Source: Betaproteobacteria bacterium (GTDB taxonomy: Bacteria; Pseudomonadota; Gammaproteobacteria; Burkholderiales; Burkholderiaceae_D). From it: DNA of 64,000 nucleotides. The notes beneath the pieces were generated by a model, which did no database searches, was not told the DNA's origin, and worked only from the letters and a program-made list of their open reading frames with translations. The position numbers were made by a program, and so were the translations under genes. Shown in pieces: positions 9,981 to 18,241 of this stretch. The stretch covers positions 1 through 64,000 of the forward strand of contig JANYFL010000039.1 of assembly GCA_025362735.1 (NCBI GenBank), given 5' to 3'. Each line of letters begins with the position of its first letter. Position 1 is the stretch's first letter.

Positions 9981-9994
9981 CTTCGTCTTTCAGG

Positions 9995-10306
9995 TTAAGG
10001 TTTCTCGTTATTTTGCAGCAATCCATTGATGGCGGGTTCGAGCAAGGTGTTCAGTTTACCCGCTCGCTCCAGTGCTGCTAATTCTTCATAGCCACCAACG
10101 TGTTGTTCGCCAACATAGATCTGGGGCACGGTGCGGCGCCCGGTCTTGTTCATCATTTCCATGCGTAGCTGGGGCTGCAAATCGACACGAATCTTTTCGA
10201 TTTGCTCGATCCCTTTCGTTCGTAACAGTCGTTCGGCCATCACACAATAACCGCAGCCGGCCGAGGTATACATTTTTACTACGGTTTTATTACCGGAATC
10301 AGTCAT
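9995..10306 (-). CDS. grxC: Glutaredoxin 3
   Basis: Small glutathione-dependent disulfide oxidoreductase. The 103-residue product has the active-site motif CGYC in TSAGCGYCVMAERLL, the cis-Pro segment RRTVPQIYVGEQHVGGYEEL for glutathione binding, and a thioredoxin-fold length. The active site is CGYC instead of the commoner CPYC, a variant seen in some relatives. It sits in the rhodanese-grxC-secB series. Confidence 0.95.
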   Translation of the reverse strand: MTDSGNKTVVKMYTSAGCGYCVMAERLLRTKGIEQIEKIRVDLQPQLRMEMMNKTGRRTVPQIYVGEQHVGGYEELAALERAGKLNTLLEPAINGLLQNNEKP

Positions 10307-10335
10307 CGCATACCCAAAGGGCGCCGTTTTTGTCT

Positions 10336-10788
10336 CTATCGAGAAGCGGCGGCCAGCTTTCCTCCCGCTACAGCAGGGGGTTGAACCAGCGGCAATCCCG
10401 CCTGGCGCCAGGCATTGATTCCGCCCGAAAGATTGTAAACCTCGGTAAAGCCTTCCTTTTGCAATTGGGCGACAGCCTTGGCGGAACGCGCGCCGCTCTG
10501 ACAGACCACGACGACCGGCTTGGCCTTGTATTTAATGATTTCGCCGGTACGGGTCGCGAGTGCAGACAGAGGGATATTGCGTGACCCGGTGATGATGCCC
10601 GCAGCAAATTCACCGGTATCACGCACATCCAGAACCAGTGCGTTCTTGCTGTTAATCAACTGGGTCATCTCCAGTGTGCCGATACCGGCGGAGCCGCCTC
10701 CCAGCAATTTTGGACGGAGCAATAGCGCGCCACTGACAAGGGCGAAGGCGATCAGGATCAGGTTGGTAGGGTCAGACAGAAAATTCAC
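10336..10788 (-). CDS. Membrane-anchored rhodanese-like protein
   Basis: A 150-residue protein with an N-terminal membrane anchor (about residues 8-26) and one rhodanese domain. Key features are VLDVRDTGEFAAGII and the active-site loop VVVCQSGARSA with the catalytic Cys. The domain probably moves sulfane sulfur on the cytoplasmic face. It is the first gene of the series leading to grxC and secB and is divergent from gpmA; this order is common in betaproteobacteria. Confidence 0.9.
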   Translation of the reverse strand: MNFLSDPTNLILIAFALVSGALLLRPKLLGGGSAGIGTLEMTQLINSKNALVLDVRDTGEFAAGIITGSRNIPLSALATRTGEIIKYKAKPVVVVCQSGARSAKAVAQLQKEGFTEVYNLSGGINAWRQAGLPLVQPPAVAGGKLAAASR

Positions 10789-11028
10789 GGTGGTCCTGGA
10801 GGGTTGTTCTTCACTAACTATGCTTCACTAAGCCTGCGCTAAGATTGTAGCGACAGGGATGTTTTTTATTGAGCGCTCTGTGCCTTAGTTCCTGGCAAAG
10901 CCAGCACAGTTCGCTACGCATTATAAAATAGAGCGCTGTGATTTCTTTCCGTTCCCCCTGATCGCGGAAATCCGCGCTGAAATCCAAACTCCGATTTCCG
11001 ATTCATCCAACCTAATTTAATACTTTCC

Positions 11029-11775
11029 ATGTACAAACTTGTTCTGATTCGCCACGGCGAATCCACCTGGAATCAGGAAAACCGGTTTACCGGCTGGACC
11101 GATGTGGATCTGACCCCCAAAGGCGAGGCTGAGGCGCGTCAGGCCGGTCGCCTGCTGAAAGAAGCCGGTTTCGATTTTGATATCGCCTATACCTCCGTGC
11201 TCAAACGGGCGATTCGTACGCTTTGGTTGGGGCTGGACGAAATGGATCGCATGTGGATTCCGGTCATCAACGACTGGCGCCTGAACGAGCGTCATTACGG
11301 TGCCCTGCAGGGACTCGACAAGGCTGAAACTGCGGCCAAGTATGGGGATGAACAGGTATTGATCTGGCGGCGCAGCTACTCGATTCCGCCGAATCCCCTT
11401 GCCGAGAATGACCCGCGCACCAGCTACGCCGATCCACGTTATGCCAGCCTGCGGCGCGAGCAGATCCCCCTGACCGAATGCCTGAAAGACACGGTTGAGC
11501 GGGTGCTCCCTGCCTGGCACGACAGCATCGCTCCCGCCATCAAGTCTGGCAAACGGGTTTTGATTGCGGCTCACGGCAACTCGCTGCGCGCCCTGATCAA
11601 ATATCTGGACGGCATCAGTGATGACGCCATCACCGGTCTCAATGTCCCCAACGGCCAGCCGCTGGTCTATGAACTGGATGGCAACCTCAAGCCGATTCGC
11701 AGCAGCTATCTGGGCGACCCGGAGGCGATCAAAAAGGCCATGGCCGCCGTGGCCGCCCAAGGGAAAAGCAAATAA
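11029..11775 (+). CDS. gpmA: 2,3-bisphosphoglycerate-dependent phosphoglycerate mutase
   Basis: Interconverts 3- and 2-phosphoglycerate in glycolysis and gluconeogenesis. The 248-residue protein has the catalytic motif [10 protein letters not shown], the [11 protein letters not shown] segment, [12 protein letters not shown] and the second catalytic His in [15 protein letters not shown]. Length matches GpmA. The 240-base region before it, shared with the divergent rhodanese gene, contains an AT-rich stretch (around 10919-10930) that could serve as a promoter, but no element is clear enough to call. Confidence 0.97.
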   Translation: MYKLVLIRHGESTWNQENRFTGWTDVDLTPKGEAEARQAGRLLKEAGFDFDIAYTSVLKRAIRTLWLGLDEMDRMWIPVINDWRLNERHYGALQGLDKAETAAKYGDEQVLIWRRSYSIPPNPLAENDPRTSYADPRYASLRREQIPLTECLKDTVERVLPAWHDSIAPAIKSGKRVLIAAHGNSLRALIKYLDGISDDAITGLNVPNGQPLVYELDGNLKPIRSSYLGDPEAIKKAMAAVAAQGKSK

Positions 11776-11822
11776 AACGGATTCCCGCAAAACCTTACCC
11801 AGCTCAGCTGTCGGACAGCTTC

Positions 11823-11851
11823 AAACCGCGTCGCTTGCGAGGCGCGGTTTT
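11823..11851. other. Hairpin overlapping the envC start region
   Basis: An 8-bp inverted repeat, AAACCGCG at 11823-11830 and CGCGGTTT at 11843-11850, with one further T, encloses the candidate TTG start of envC in its loop. It could be a weak terminator of gpmA (only four T follow) or a structure that limits translation of envC. Confidence 0.5.
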
Positions 11852-13349
11852 GCTGACCGCTTGCTTGTGTGCGCTGGCATTTGCCGCTGGTAGCGCAGAC
11901 GCGGCCACAGAACGCAAGCAAGGAACCAGGACCGCTTCGAAACCTGCAACGCACGCCACAACCAATAAAAAGGCAGCCCAGAAGCCGTCAAAGAAAACGG
12001 CAGGCAAGACTGGTGCGACCAGCAAAGGGACTGCAAAGTCATCCAACGCTAATCCCCCGATTCAGGCTGACCCTCAACAAGCCCGCGCTCTGGAAGAAGA
12101 GCGCACTGCCCTGAAGGAAAAACTGGCACAGTTGAAACGCGACATTGCAGCAGGCGAAAGCACACGCTCTGAGGTTGCCGATCAGCTTGCCAGTTCCGAA
12201 CGGGCCATTTCCGACGTCAATCGCAAATTACGCGACCTGAATGGTCAACAAAGCAAGGTGCAGGATCAACTGACTGAAATCGGTCAGCGCCGCGGCGATA
12301 CCCAAAATCGGATTACCGCCCAGCAAAATCAATTGGGCGGCCTGTTGCGCCAACAATACTTGAGTGGCACTCAGGACCCGTTCCGGCTGATGTTTTCCGG
12401 GGAAGACCCGAATCGCATCCAGCGTGACCTGACTTATTTGAGCTATGTTTCACAGGCCCAGGCCGAAATCCTGCGTGACTTGCAGGGCAATCTCGACCAG
12501 CTTCGGAAAATCAGCCAGGAAACCGAGCAGCGCAACGCTGAGTTAAACCAGATTGCCGAACAACAAGAAAGCAGCCGCGCCACTCTGGTGAAAGAGCAGG
12601 AAACCAGACGCGCGACCCTGGCGAGTATTTCCACCAAACTCCAAGCCCAGCGCCGCGAAGCCGGAGCGCTCGAGCGCGATGAGCAGCGGCTGGGTAAAGT
12701 CGTCGAGGAAATCGCCAGATTGCTGGCGCGCCAGGCTGCGGAAGTCCAGGAACGCGAAAAAAAGCAAAAAGAACGGGAACGAGAATTGGCACGCGAGCGT
12801 CAGAAGCAAAGTGCGCAACAGAATGCGCAGCGTGGCCTTCAGCAAAGGGAAAACCTGCCGAACAAGCCTGAGGAGCCTGGTGATGGAAAAACAACGCCGG
12901 GTCCGCAGAATAGTCTGACGCCGCAAGCGAGTTCAGGCAGTTTTAATGGAAACTTTGCAGTAATGAAAGGCCAATTGCGCTTGCCGGTGGCCGGTGAATT
13001 GACCGCCCGTTTTGGCGCAACGCGATCAAGTGGCGGGCCCAGCTGGAAAGGCATTTTCATTCGCAGCCAGGAAGGCGCCGAGGTCAAAGCCATTGCACCG
13101 GGGCGCGTGGTCTTTGCCGAGTGGCTGCGCGGCTTCGGTAACCTGCTGATCATCGACCACGGTCAACAGTATTTGTCGATTTATGGGAATAACGAAGCCC
13201 TGCTGAAACAGCCGGGTGACACGGTGAAAACCGGCGATGTGTTGGCCACCGTTGGTAATAGCGGGGGCAACCCGGAAACGGGCTTATACTTTGAATTAAG
13301 GTATCAGGGTCGGCCTTTCGATCCTCTAAGCTGGGCGAAATTGAGATAG
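11835..13349 (+). CDS. envC: Murein hydrolase activator EnvC (M23/LytM domain)
   Basis: Periplasmic activator of N-acetylmuramoyl-L-alanine amidases at the division site. The protein has a signal peptide ending near GSADA, a lysine/alanine-rich linker, a long coiled coil (about residues 85-330) and a C-terminal degenerate LytM domain with GRVVFAEWLRGFGNLLIIDHG and YLSIYGNNEALL. As expected for an activator, the zinc ligands of active M23 peptidases are not all present. No ATG exists in any useful position. TTG 11835 gives 504 residues, while CTG 11808 would give a basic n-region (SDSFKPRRLRG), so the start is uncertain. Confidence 0.88.
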   Translation: MRGAVLLTACLCALAFAAGSADAATERKQGTRTASKPATHATTNKKAAQKPSKKTAGKTGATSKGTAKSSNANPPIQADPQQARALEEERTALKEKLAQLKRDIAAGESTRSEVADQLASSERAISDVNRKLRDLNGQQSKVQDQLTEIGQRRGDTQNRITAQQNQLGGLLRQQYLSGTQDPFRLMFSGEDPNRIQRDLTYLSYVSQAQAEILRDLQGNLDQLRKISQETEQRNAELNQIAEQQESSRATLVKEQETRRATLASISTKLQAQRREAGALERDEQRLGKVVEEIARLLARQAAEVQEREKKQKERERELARERQKQSAQQNAQRGLQQRENLPNKPEEPGDGKTTPGPQNSLTPQASSGSFNGNFAVMKGQLRLPVAGELTARFGATRSSGGPSWKGIFIRSQEGAEVKAIAPGRVVFAEWLRGFGNLLIIDHGQQYLSIYGNNEALLKQPGDTVKTGDVLATVGNSGGNPETGLYFELRYQGRPFDPLSWAKLR

Positions 13350-13357
13350 GCAAGACG

Positions 13358-14962
13358 ATGCGCGAAGTGATCCAGGAAGCAACGAGCGGCAAATCGGGCA
13401 AGGATAAAACCAATCCCGGATTAAAGAATTTTGGACTGCTGAGCGCAGGCGTGTTCGCTGGTGTTCTGCTCAGTCTTGGCATTACTGCTCTCGCGCAGCG
13501 TTCCACTGAAGGTCGGGGACCGCTGCCGATTGACGAAATCCGTCAGTTCACCGATGTGTTCGGCGCCATCAAAAACAATTACGTCGAACCGGTCGAAGAC
13601 AAGAAGCTGATCACCCAGGCCATCAACGGCATGCTGACCGGGCTGGATCCGCATTCGGCTTATCTGGATGAAAAGGCATTCAAGGATTTGCGTGACTCCA
13701 CCGCCGGCCAGTTCGGTGGCTTGGGCATTGAAGTGGGCGCCGAAGATGGTTTCATCAAGGTAATTTCGCCCATCGAAGATACGCCAGCCTTCCGCGCCGG
13801 CATCAAGACGGGTGATCTGATCACCAAGGTAGATGATGTCAGCATCAAAGGGCTTTCAATCAACGACGCGGTCGCAAAACTTCGTGGTGCGCCCAAGACT
13901 AAGGTGGTGCTCACGATCGCGCGCAAGGACGAAGCCAAACCACTGGTCTTCACGATTATTCGCGAAATCATCAAGGTGCAAAGCGTGCGCGCCAAGACGC
14001 TCGAGCCGGGCTACGGTTATGTGCGCATTTCCCAGTTCCAGGATCCCACGGTCGAAGACCTCGCCCGCAAGCTTGATGAGCTTTATAAAGCTGGCGCGCT
14101 GAAGGGTCTGGTGCTTGATCTGCGCAATGACCCCGGCGGCGTTCTGAATGGCGCGGTCGGTGTTGCCGCGGCCTTCCTGCCGAAAGACAGCCTGATTGTT
14201 TCCACCAAAGGTCAGGCCGCCGATGCGCAAGCCAAATACTTTGGCGTCAAGGATCAGTATCAGCGCAGCCCCGGCGAAGACATTCTTAAGCGCCTGCCCG
14301 CTGCCGCGAAAGATGTGCCGATGGTTGTGCTGATCAACGGCGGCTCGGCCTCAGCGTCTGAAATCGTCGCGGGTGCGCTGCAGGATTACAAGCGTGCCAC
14401 CTTGATCGGAACCCAAAGCTTCGGCAAAGGCTCCGTTCAACAAATTCTGCCGCTGCCGCCTGATCGCAAGACCGGCATCAAGCTGACCATTTCGCGCTAC
14501 TACACGCCCAGCGGTAATTCGATTCAGGCCAAAGGCATCACGCCGGACTATGTGGTCGACGAAACCGCCGAAGGCAATATTTTCGATTTCCCGCGCGAAG
14601 TCGATCTCGAAAAGCACTTGAGCAATGACGTTCAGGCTGAAGCTGAAAAGCGCAAGGCCGATGACGACAAAAAAGCCGCTGAAGAAGAGAAGCGCCGTGC
14701 CGCGATGAAGAAGCCATTTGATTTTGGCGGACCGGAAGACTTTCAACTCAAGCAGGCAATGAATTTCCTGAAGGGCGTTCCCGTCGAGACGAAAAAAGTA
14801 GTGGCCGATGCAGCAGCGGAAGACGCAAAGAATGTCGCGGCAGCTAAGGCTCAAGAGACGCCCAAGACGGTCGTTCCCGCTGAAAAACCGGCTCCTTCAC
14901 CAGTGCCCAAAGCCGCTCCCAAGTCCAACCCGAAAGCGGTACCGAAGGACAAGGCCATCTGA
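13358..14962 (+). CDS. ctpA: Carboxy-terminal processing protease CtpA (S41 family)
   Basis: Periplasmic, membrane-anchored tail-specific protease. The 534-residue product has an N-terminal signal anchor (about residues 25-48), a PDZ domain (GGLGIEVGAEDG to LTIARKDE), and a peptidase S41 domain with the nucleophile in GGSASASEIVAGAL and the general-base Lys in GTQSFGKGSVQQ. The C-terminus is an Ala/Pro/Lys-rich tail. It starts nine bases after envC, an association seen widely (envC-ctp), and is followed by a terminator. Confidence 0.95.
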   Translation: MREVIQEATSGKSGKDKTNPGLKNFGLLSAGVFAGVLLSLGITALAQRSTEGRGPLPIDEIRQFTDVFGAIKNNYVEPVEDKKLITQAINGMLTGLDPHSAYLDEKAFKDLRDSTAGQFGGLGIEVGAEDGFIKVISPIEDTPAFRAGIKTGDLITKVDDVSIKGLSINDAVAKLRGAPKTKVVLTIARKDEAKPLVFTIIREIIKVQSVRAKTLEPGYGYVRISQFQDPTVEDLARKLDELYKAGALKGLVLDLRNDPGGVLNGAVGVAAAFLPKDSLIVSTKGQAADAQAKYFGVKDQYQRSPGEDILKRLPAAAKDVPMVVLINGGSASASEIVAGALQDYKRATLIGTQSFGKGSVQQILPLPPDRKTGIKLTISRYYTPSGNSIQAKGITPDYVVDETAEGNIFDFPREVDLEKHLSNDVQAEAEKRKADDDKKAAEEEKRRAAMKKPFDFGGPEDFQLKQAMNFLKGVPVETKKVVADAAAEDAKNVAAAKAQETPKTVVPAEKPAPSPVPKAAPKSNPKAVPKDKAI

Positions 14963-14980
14963 TTTTTTGTTGCCCCATTG

Positions 14981-15016
14981 AAAAGCCGCTCCTCAGAAAT
15001 GGGTAGCGGCTTTTTT
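14981..15016 (+). terminator. Rho-independent terminator after ctpA
   Basis: AAAAGCCGCT at 14981-14990 pairs with AGCGGCTTTT at 15005-15014, and six T run to 15016. It lies 18 bases after the ctpA stop and is oriented for the plus-strand gpmA-envC-ctpA series. Confidence 0.88.
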
Positions 15017-15040
15017 ATTCCAGTCAAACTCAAAAAATCC

Positions 15041-15136
15041 CTTGTCATGCTGAGCATGCGCAAGCATCTCAGGTCGCACTCAACTACCGGCAGTAATTCC
15101 TCACCTGAGATGCTTCGCTGCGCTCAGCATGACAAA
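15041..15136. repeat. Dispersed intergenic palindrome (TGTCATGCTGAGC family)
   Basis: Two arms of about 33 bases, TTGTCATGCTGAGCATGCGC onward and its near-complement ending CAGCATGACAA, surround a 28-base centre. Related arms occur at 20873-20965, 22933-22967 and 25611-25716, so this is a dispersed family, not a gene-specific terminator. Confidence 0.85.
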
Positions 15137-15177
15137 GTTTGCCACGCGTAAAGCATTTTTTGGTTAAGCTCCGCCCC

Positions 15178-15933
15178 ATGAACGACCAACAACTCTTGCG
15201 CTACTCGCGCCATATCCTGCTCGACGAACTCGGCGTCGAAGCGCAGGAAAAATTTCTCGCATCCCACGCATTGATCATCGGCGCAGGTGGGCTCGGTTCG
15301 CCCGTCGCTCTTTATCTCGCCGCCGCAGGCATCGCCACCATCACGCTCGCCGATGGCGATACCGTTGACCTCACCAATCTGCAACGTCAGATCCTGCACG
15401 ACACTGCCAGTGTCGGAACGTCCAAAGCCGACTCAGGACGCGCCACCTTACTGCGCATGAATCCCGAAGTGCGCGTGCATGCGCTGTCGCGCCGCGCCGA
15501 AGGAACCTTGCTCGACGAGTTGGTTGCATCCGCCGATGTGGTGCTCGACTGCAGCGACAACTTCGCCACGCGTCACGCCGTCAATCGTGCCTGTGTTGCG
15601 CATCGCAAACCGCTGGTCTCGGGCGCAGCCATTCGCTTCGATGGTCAGATCAGCACCTTTGATTTACAACTGGACGATGCGCCCTGTTATCACTGCCTGT
15701 TCCCCGAAAATACCGAGGTCGACGCGGTCAATTGCGCCACCATGGGCGTCTTCGCCCCGCTCACCGGCATCATCGGCAGCATGCAGGCCGCAGAGGCATT
15801 GAAATGTATTGCTGGTCTGCCCACCTTGAATGGAACATTGCTCTTGCTCGATGCACAGACGATGCAATGGCAAGCGATCAAGCTCGCACGCGATCCCGAG
15901 TGCGCGGTTTGTGGAAGCGGGCGACTGGCGTAA
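15178..15933 (+). CDS. moeB: HesA/MoeB/ThiF family sulfur-carrier adenylyltransferase
   Basis: E1-like enzyme that adenylates the C-terminal Gly of a sulfur carrier such as MoaD or ThiS. From ATG 15178 (chosen because the family N-terminus is DQQLLRYSRHILLDELG) the protein has 251 residues. It shows the ATP loop IIGAGGLGSPVALYLAAAG, TNLQRQILHDTASVG and two Cys pairs, CYHC and CAVC, that would hold zinc. The catalytic Cys region NCATMGVFAPLTGIIG is present. MoeB and ThiF cannot be separated from sequence alone; no carrier gene is adjacent. Confidence 0.9.
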   Translation: MNDQQLLRYSRHILLDELGVEAQEKFLASHALIIGAGGLGSPVALYLAAAGIATITLADGDTVDLTNLQRQILHDTASVGTSKADSGRATLLRMNPEVRVHALSRRAEGTLLDELVASADVVLDCSDNFATRHAVNRACVAHRKPLVSGAAIRFDGQISTFDLQLDDAPCYHCLFPENTEVDAVNCATMGVFAPLTGIIGSMQAAEALKCIAGLPTLNGTLLLLDAQTMQWQAIKLARDPECAVCGSGRLA

Positions 15934-15942
15934 TATTTGCCC

Positions 15943-16131
15943 ATGAAAGTGTCTGAGTTATTACGCTTGTTGGAAAAGGACGGCTGGTTAGTAGTGCGTC
16001 AACGTGGCAGCCATCGACAATTGCACCATGCTACAAAACCGGGAACAGTTACCGTTGCCGGCAAACCTAGTGTAGATGTCCCACCCGGAACATTAAACAG
16101 CGCACTAAAACAGGCCGGTTTGAAGGAGTAA
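15943..16131 (+). CDS. hicA: HicA-type mRNA interferase toxin
   Basis: A 62-residue protein of the HicA/YcfA fold, a small double-stranded-RNA-binding-like ribonuclease that cleaves mRNA when free of HicB. The catalytic His is in RQRGSHRQLHH, and the C-terminal half VDVPPGTLNSALKQAGL is typical. The start is placed at ATG 15943; a TTG two codons upstream is possible. The gene is followed four bases later by hicB, the canonical toxin-first order. Confidence 0.9.
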   Translation: MKVSELLRLLEKDGWLVVRQRGSHRQLHHATKPGTVTVAGKPSVDVPPGTLNSALKQAGLKE

Positions 16132-16135
16132 TGTC

Positions 16136-16354
16136 ATGCGTTATATGGTCGTTGTTGAAAAAGGGGTTTCCAGCTACGGTGCTTTTGTTCCCGATTTGCC
16201 CGGATGTATTGCCGTTGGTGAAACCGAAGCCGAAGCCCTCACCCTGATTGAGGAAGCCATCCAGTTCCATCTCGAAGATTTGAAAGTAAGTGGTCAACCC
16301 ATTCCCCAACCCGCATCAAAAAGTGCTTTCGTCGATGTGCCTTTAGCGGCCTAA
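16136..16354 (+). CDS. hicB: HicB-type antitoxin
   Basis: A 72-residue partner of HicA. It carries the partial RNase H-like HicB domain: VVVEKGVSSYGAFVPDLPG, CIAVGETEAEALTLIEEAI and FHLEDLKVSG. It lacks a C-terminal DNA-binding domain, so autoregulation would depend on other residues or on the complex. It is tightly spaced after hicA, forming a type II toxin-antitoxin module in an accessory pocket after moeB. Confidence 0.9.
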   Translation: MRYMVVVEKGVSSYGAFVPDLPGCIAVGETEAEALTLIEEAIQFHLEDLKVSGQPIPQPASKSAFVDVPLAA

Positions 16355-16388
16355 GTACATCCTCAATTCACGTTTGCAATAAAGCGGC

Positions 16389-17090
16389 ATGGAATGGAAC
16401 GCTTATGTGGATGTGTATTGCGAGCGTCTCGCCGATGGTTTTTGGGGGGAACCGCTGAATGCCCTGAGCAACATTTCTTTTTTCGTCGCGGCACTGGTCT
16501 TGTATTTCGATTGGCCTCATTTCTGGCGTCCAGTTTTACAAAACCATCCGAGCCGCGCCACAACAGAAGCCGATGCACTCCTGCTCTCCAAACTGATCGC
16601 GCTGATCGGCCTCGCCAGTTTCAGCTTTCACACGCTGGCCCGACTCTGGGCTGCCGTGCTCGACACCGGCTTCATCGGCCTGTATCTGCTGATCTATATT
16701 CCCTTGTTCTTACGTCGCATCATCGGCCTGACGTGGCGCTGGGCCTGGGTCGGCGTGCCGGGCTTTATCGTGCTGGCACTAGTGCTTGGCAAACTCATGC
16801 CCCATGTCCTGCCCGTCTTCGCAGAACCCAGCGTCAGCCTCTACATCTCGGCCTTCGCCGCCTTGCTGATCCTGACCGGCTGGAGCGCCAGTCGGCAACA
16901 TCCTGCATGGCGATTTTTGCTCGGTGCAGCAGTTGTGTTTGTCGCCAGCCTGAGTTTCCGTACGCTTGATTTGCCACTCTGTGCCGACTGGCCACACGGC
17001 ACGCATTTTTTATGGCATTTGTTGAATGGGTGTCTTTTGTATCTGACTACGCTAGCGTTGATCCGGGTAGAACGTCCATTCACAGGTTGA
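16389..17090 (+). CDS. Ceramidase-domain (alkaline ceramidase-like) membrane protein
   Basis: A 233-residue protein with about seven hydrophobic segments. The N-terminus YCERLADGFWGEPLNALSN, the helix GLASFSFHTLARLW with Ser/His, and the C-terminal FLWHLLNGCLLY carry the spaced acidic, Ser and His residues expected of the CREST-type ceramidase superfamily (zinc-dependent membrane amidases). Bacterial members are common but their substrates are unknown. Here it follows hicAB and precedes the cyclase-like gene; the spacing does not indicate an operon with either. Confidence 0.75.
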   Translation: MEWNAYVDVYCERLADGFWGEPLNALSNISFFVAALVLYFDWPHFWRPVLQNHPSRATTEADALLLSKLIALIGLASFSFHTLARLWAAVLDTGFIGLYLLIYIPLFLRRIIGLTWRWAWVGVPGFIVLALVLGKLMPHVLPVFAEPSVSLYISAFAALLILTGWSASRQHPAWRFLLGAAVVFVASLSFRTLDLPLCADWPHGTHFLWHLLNGCLLYLTTLALIRVERPFTG

Positions 17091-17102
17091 GAATGGACGT
17101 TC
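17070..17102. repeat. Perfect 12-bp inverted repeat at the end of the ceramidase-like gene
   Basis: GAACGTCCATTC and GAATGGACGTTC, separated by nine bases, overlap the stop codon. There is no T-run, so it is not a canonical terminator; it may end transcription with Rho help or mark a recombination or binding site just before an AT-rich gene. Confidence 0.7.
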
Positions 17103-17148
17103 CAACTATTAAGATTGTTTCTAAAAACCTAATCAACTAGGGTGCTCA

Positions 17149-18138
17149 TTGAAAACGGAAAAAGTTAACACAGACACAACGGCATTTGATTCGCTTTATC
17201 CGGAGCGGATCGTCGTATATTTGGACGTGATTGGATTTTCCAATCGCGTCAACGAAATTGGGAAAGACCTCGATAAATTTTCGAGAGTCAGAGAAATACA
17301 CCAGACCATTCAAGCTTATATCGACCAGCTTAACAATTGGAATGAATTTTCTCCCGAGCTTGTAGATTTTCACTGCCAAACAATGCACGACATGCTTAAG
17401 GAGGCCAAGCAATCAGAGTCAATACCGAAGCCCATTCCTTACCCTGAACCAACTGATCCTAAATTAGCGGAAAAAATGAAACCCTTTCTAAAGAGTTTTC
17501 AAGAATTTGGTAGTCTGACCACTCATGGGTTCATAACAGGAAAAAATATGCATATCCAAAGTATGCTGATGTCCGATTCAATAGTTATGCACGCATCTCC
17601 AGAAGCTGCGAATGCTTTTAATTTGGTATCAATCCTAACTAGACTTTCTAGGGATCTTTTACTTCGCGGAACGTTACTACGTGGAGCAATAGTGTTGGGT
17701 CGCTTACATCATTCGGGCAACAGTATTTTTGGGAGAGCTTTGGTGGAAGCCGTTCATCTTGAGGAAGATGTGGCAAAAGTACCTCGGATTCTTATTCAAC
17801 CACCCCTTTCAAAAATTAAGGAGTTTTATTACGACTCTACATTTGAGGCCAATCACCACCATGACTCTTTTGTAAAACGAGATGCTGACGGACTATATTT
17901 TATTGATATCTTTTCAGCTGACCACGAATCCAGGTTAGTTACCCAAGCAGATGGTCAAAAGAAAAACTTTTATACCGAAGTGAGAGGGGTCATTATCGAT
18001 CTTATGGAAAAAACTAAGAGCCCAAAAGAATGGTCAAAGACGGCTTGGTTAGCCAACAGATTTAATGCTGTTGTCACAAAATATCCAAGCTGTGGGGGTG
18101 TCTTAATTGACGTTCCTGCTCCCCCGGCACCCCATTAA
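17149..18138 (+). CDS. Nucleotidyl-cyclase-fold-like protein of unknown function
   Basis: A 329-residue protein with no family I can name securely. Its order of motifs resembles class III nucleotidyl cyclases: VVYLDVIGFSNRV (like D-x-x-G-F, Asp26), MSDSIVMHA (second candidate metal Asp, about residue 143), and LLRGAIVLGRLHH then IFGRALVEAVHLE (like the G-x-x-x-N-x-A-A-R-L region). About 110 residues separate the two Asp, more than in canonical cyclases. It starts at TTG 17149 with AGGG six bases upstream. Its codon and base use is clearly more AT-rich than its neighbours, suggesting horizontal transfer. No effector gene adjoins it. Confidence 0.6.
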   Translation: MKTEKVNTDTTAFDSLYPERIVVYLDVIGFSNRVNEIGKDLDKFSRVREIHQTIQAYIDQLNNWNEFSPELVDFHCQTMHDMLKEAKQSESIPKPIPYPEPTDPKLAEKMKPFLKSFQEFGSLTTHGFITGKNMHIQSMLMSDSIVMHASPEAANAFNLVSILTRLSRDLLLRGTLLRGAIVLGRLHHSGNSIFGRALVEAVHLEEDVAKVPRILIQPPLSKIKEFYYDSTFEANHHHDSFVKRDADGLYFIDIFSADHESRLVTQADGQKKNFYTEVRGVIIDLMEKTKSPKEWSKTAWLANRFNAVVTKYPSCGGVLIDVPAPPAPH

Positions 18139-18241
18139 TTTAACTTGTAACTTGACCAATTCTCAAATCATAATCTGCGCAAATAAACTGGCTTCCAAAT
18201 GCCACTTTTAGTAATCAGGGCAACTGCAAAACCGTCTGAAT

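Noticed and set aside
17149-18138. Complete Pycsar anti-phage system
   Set aside because: Only a cyclase-like gene is present; the next genes on both sides (ceramidase-like, persulfide dioxygenase) are not Pycsar effectors.
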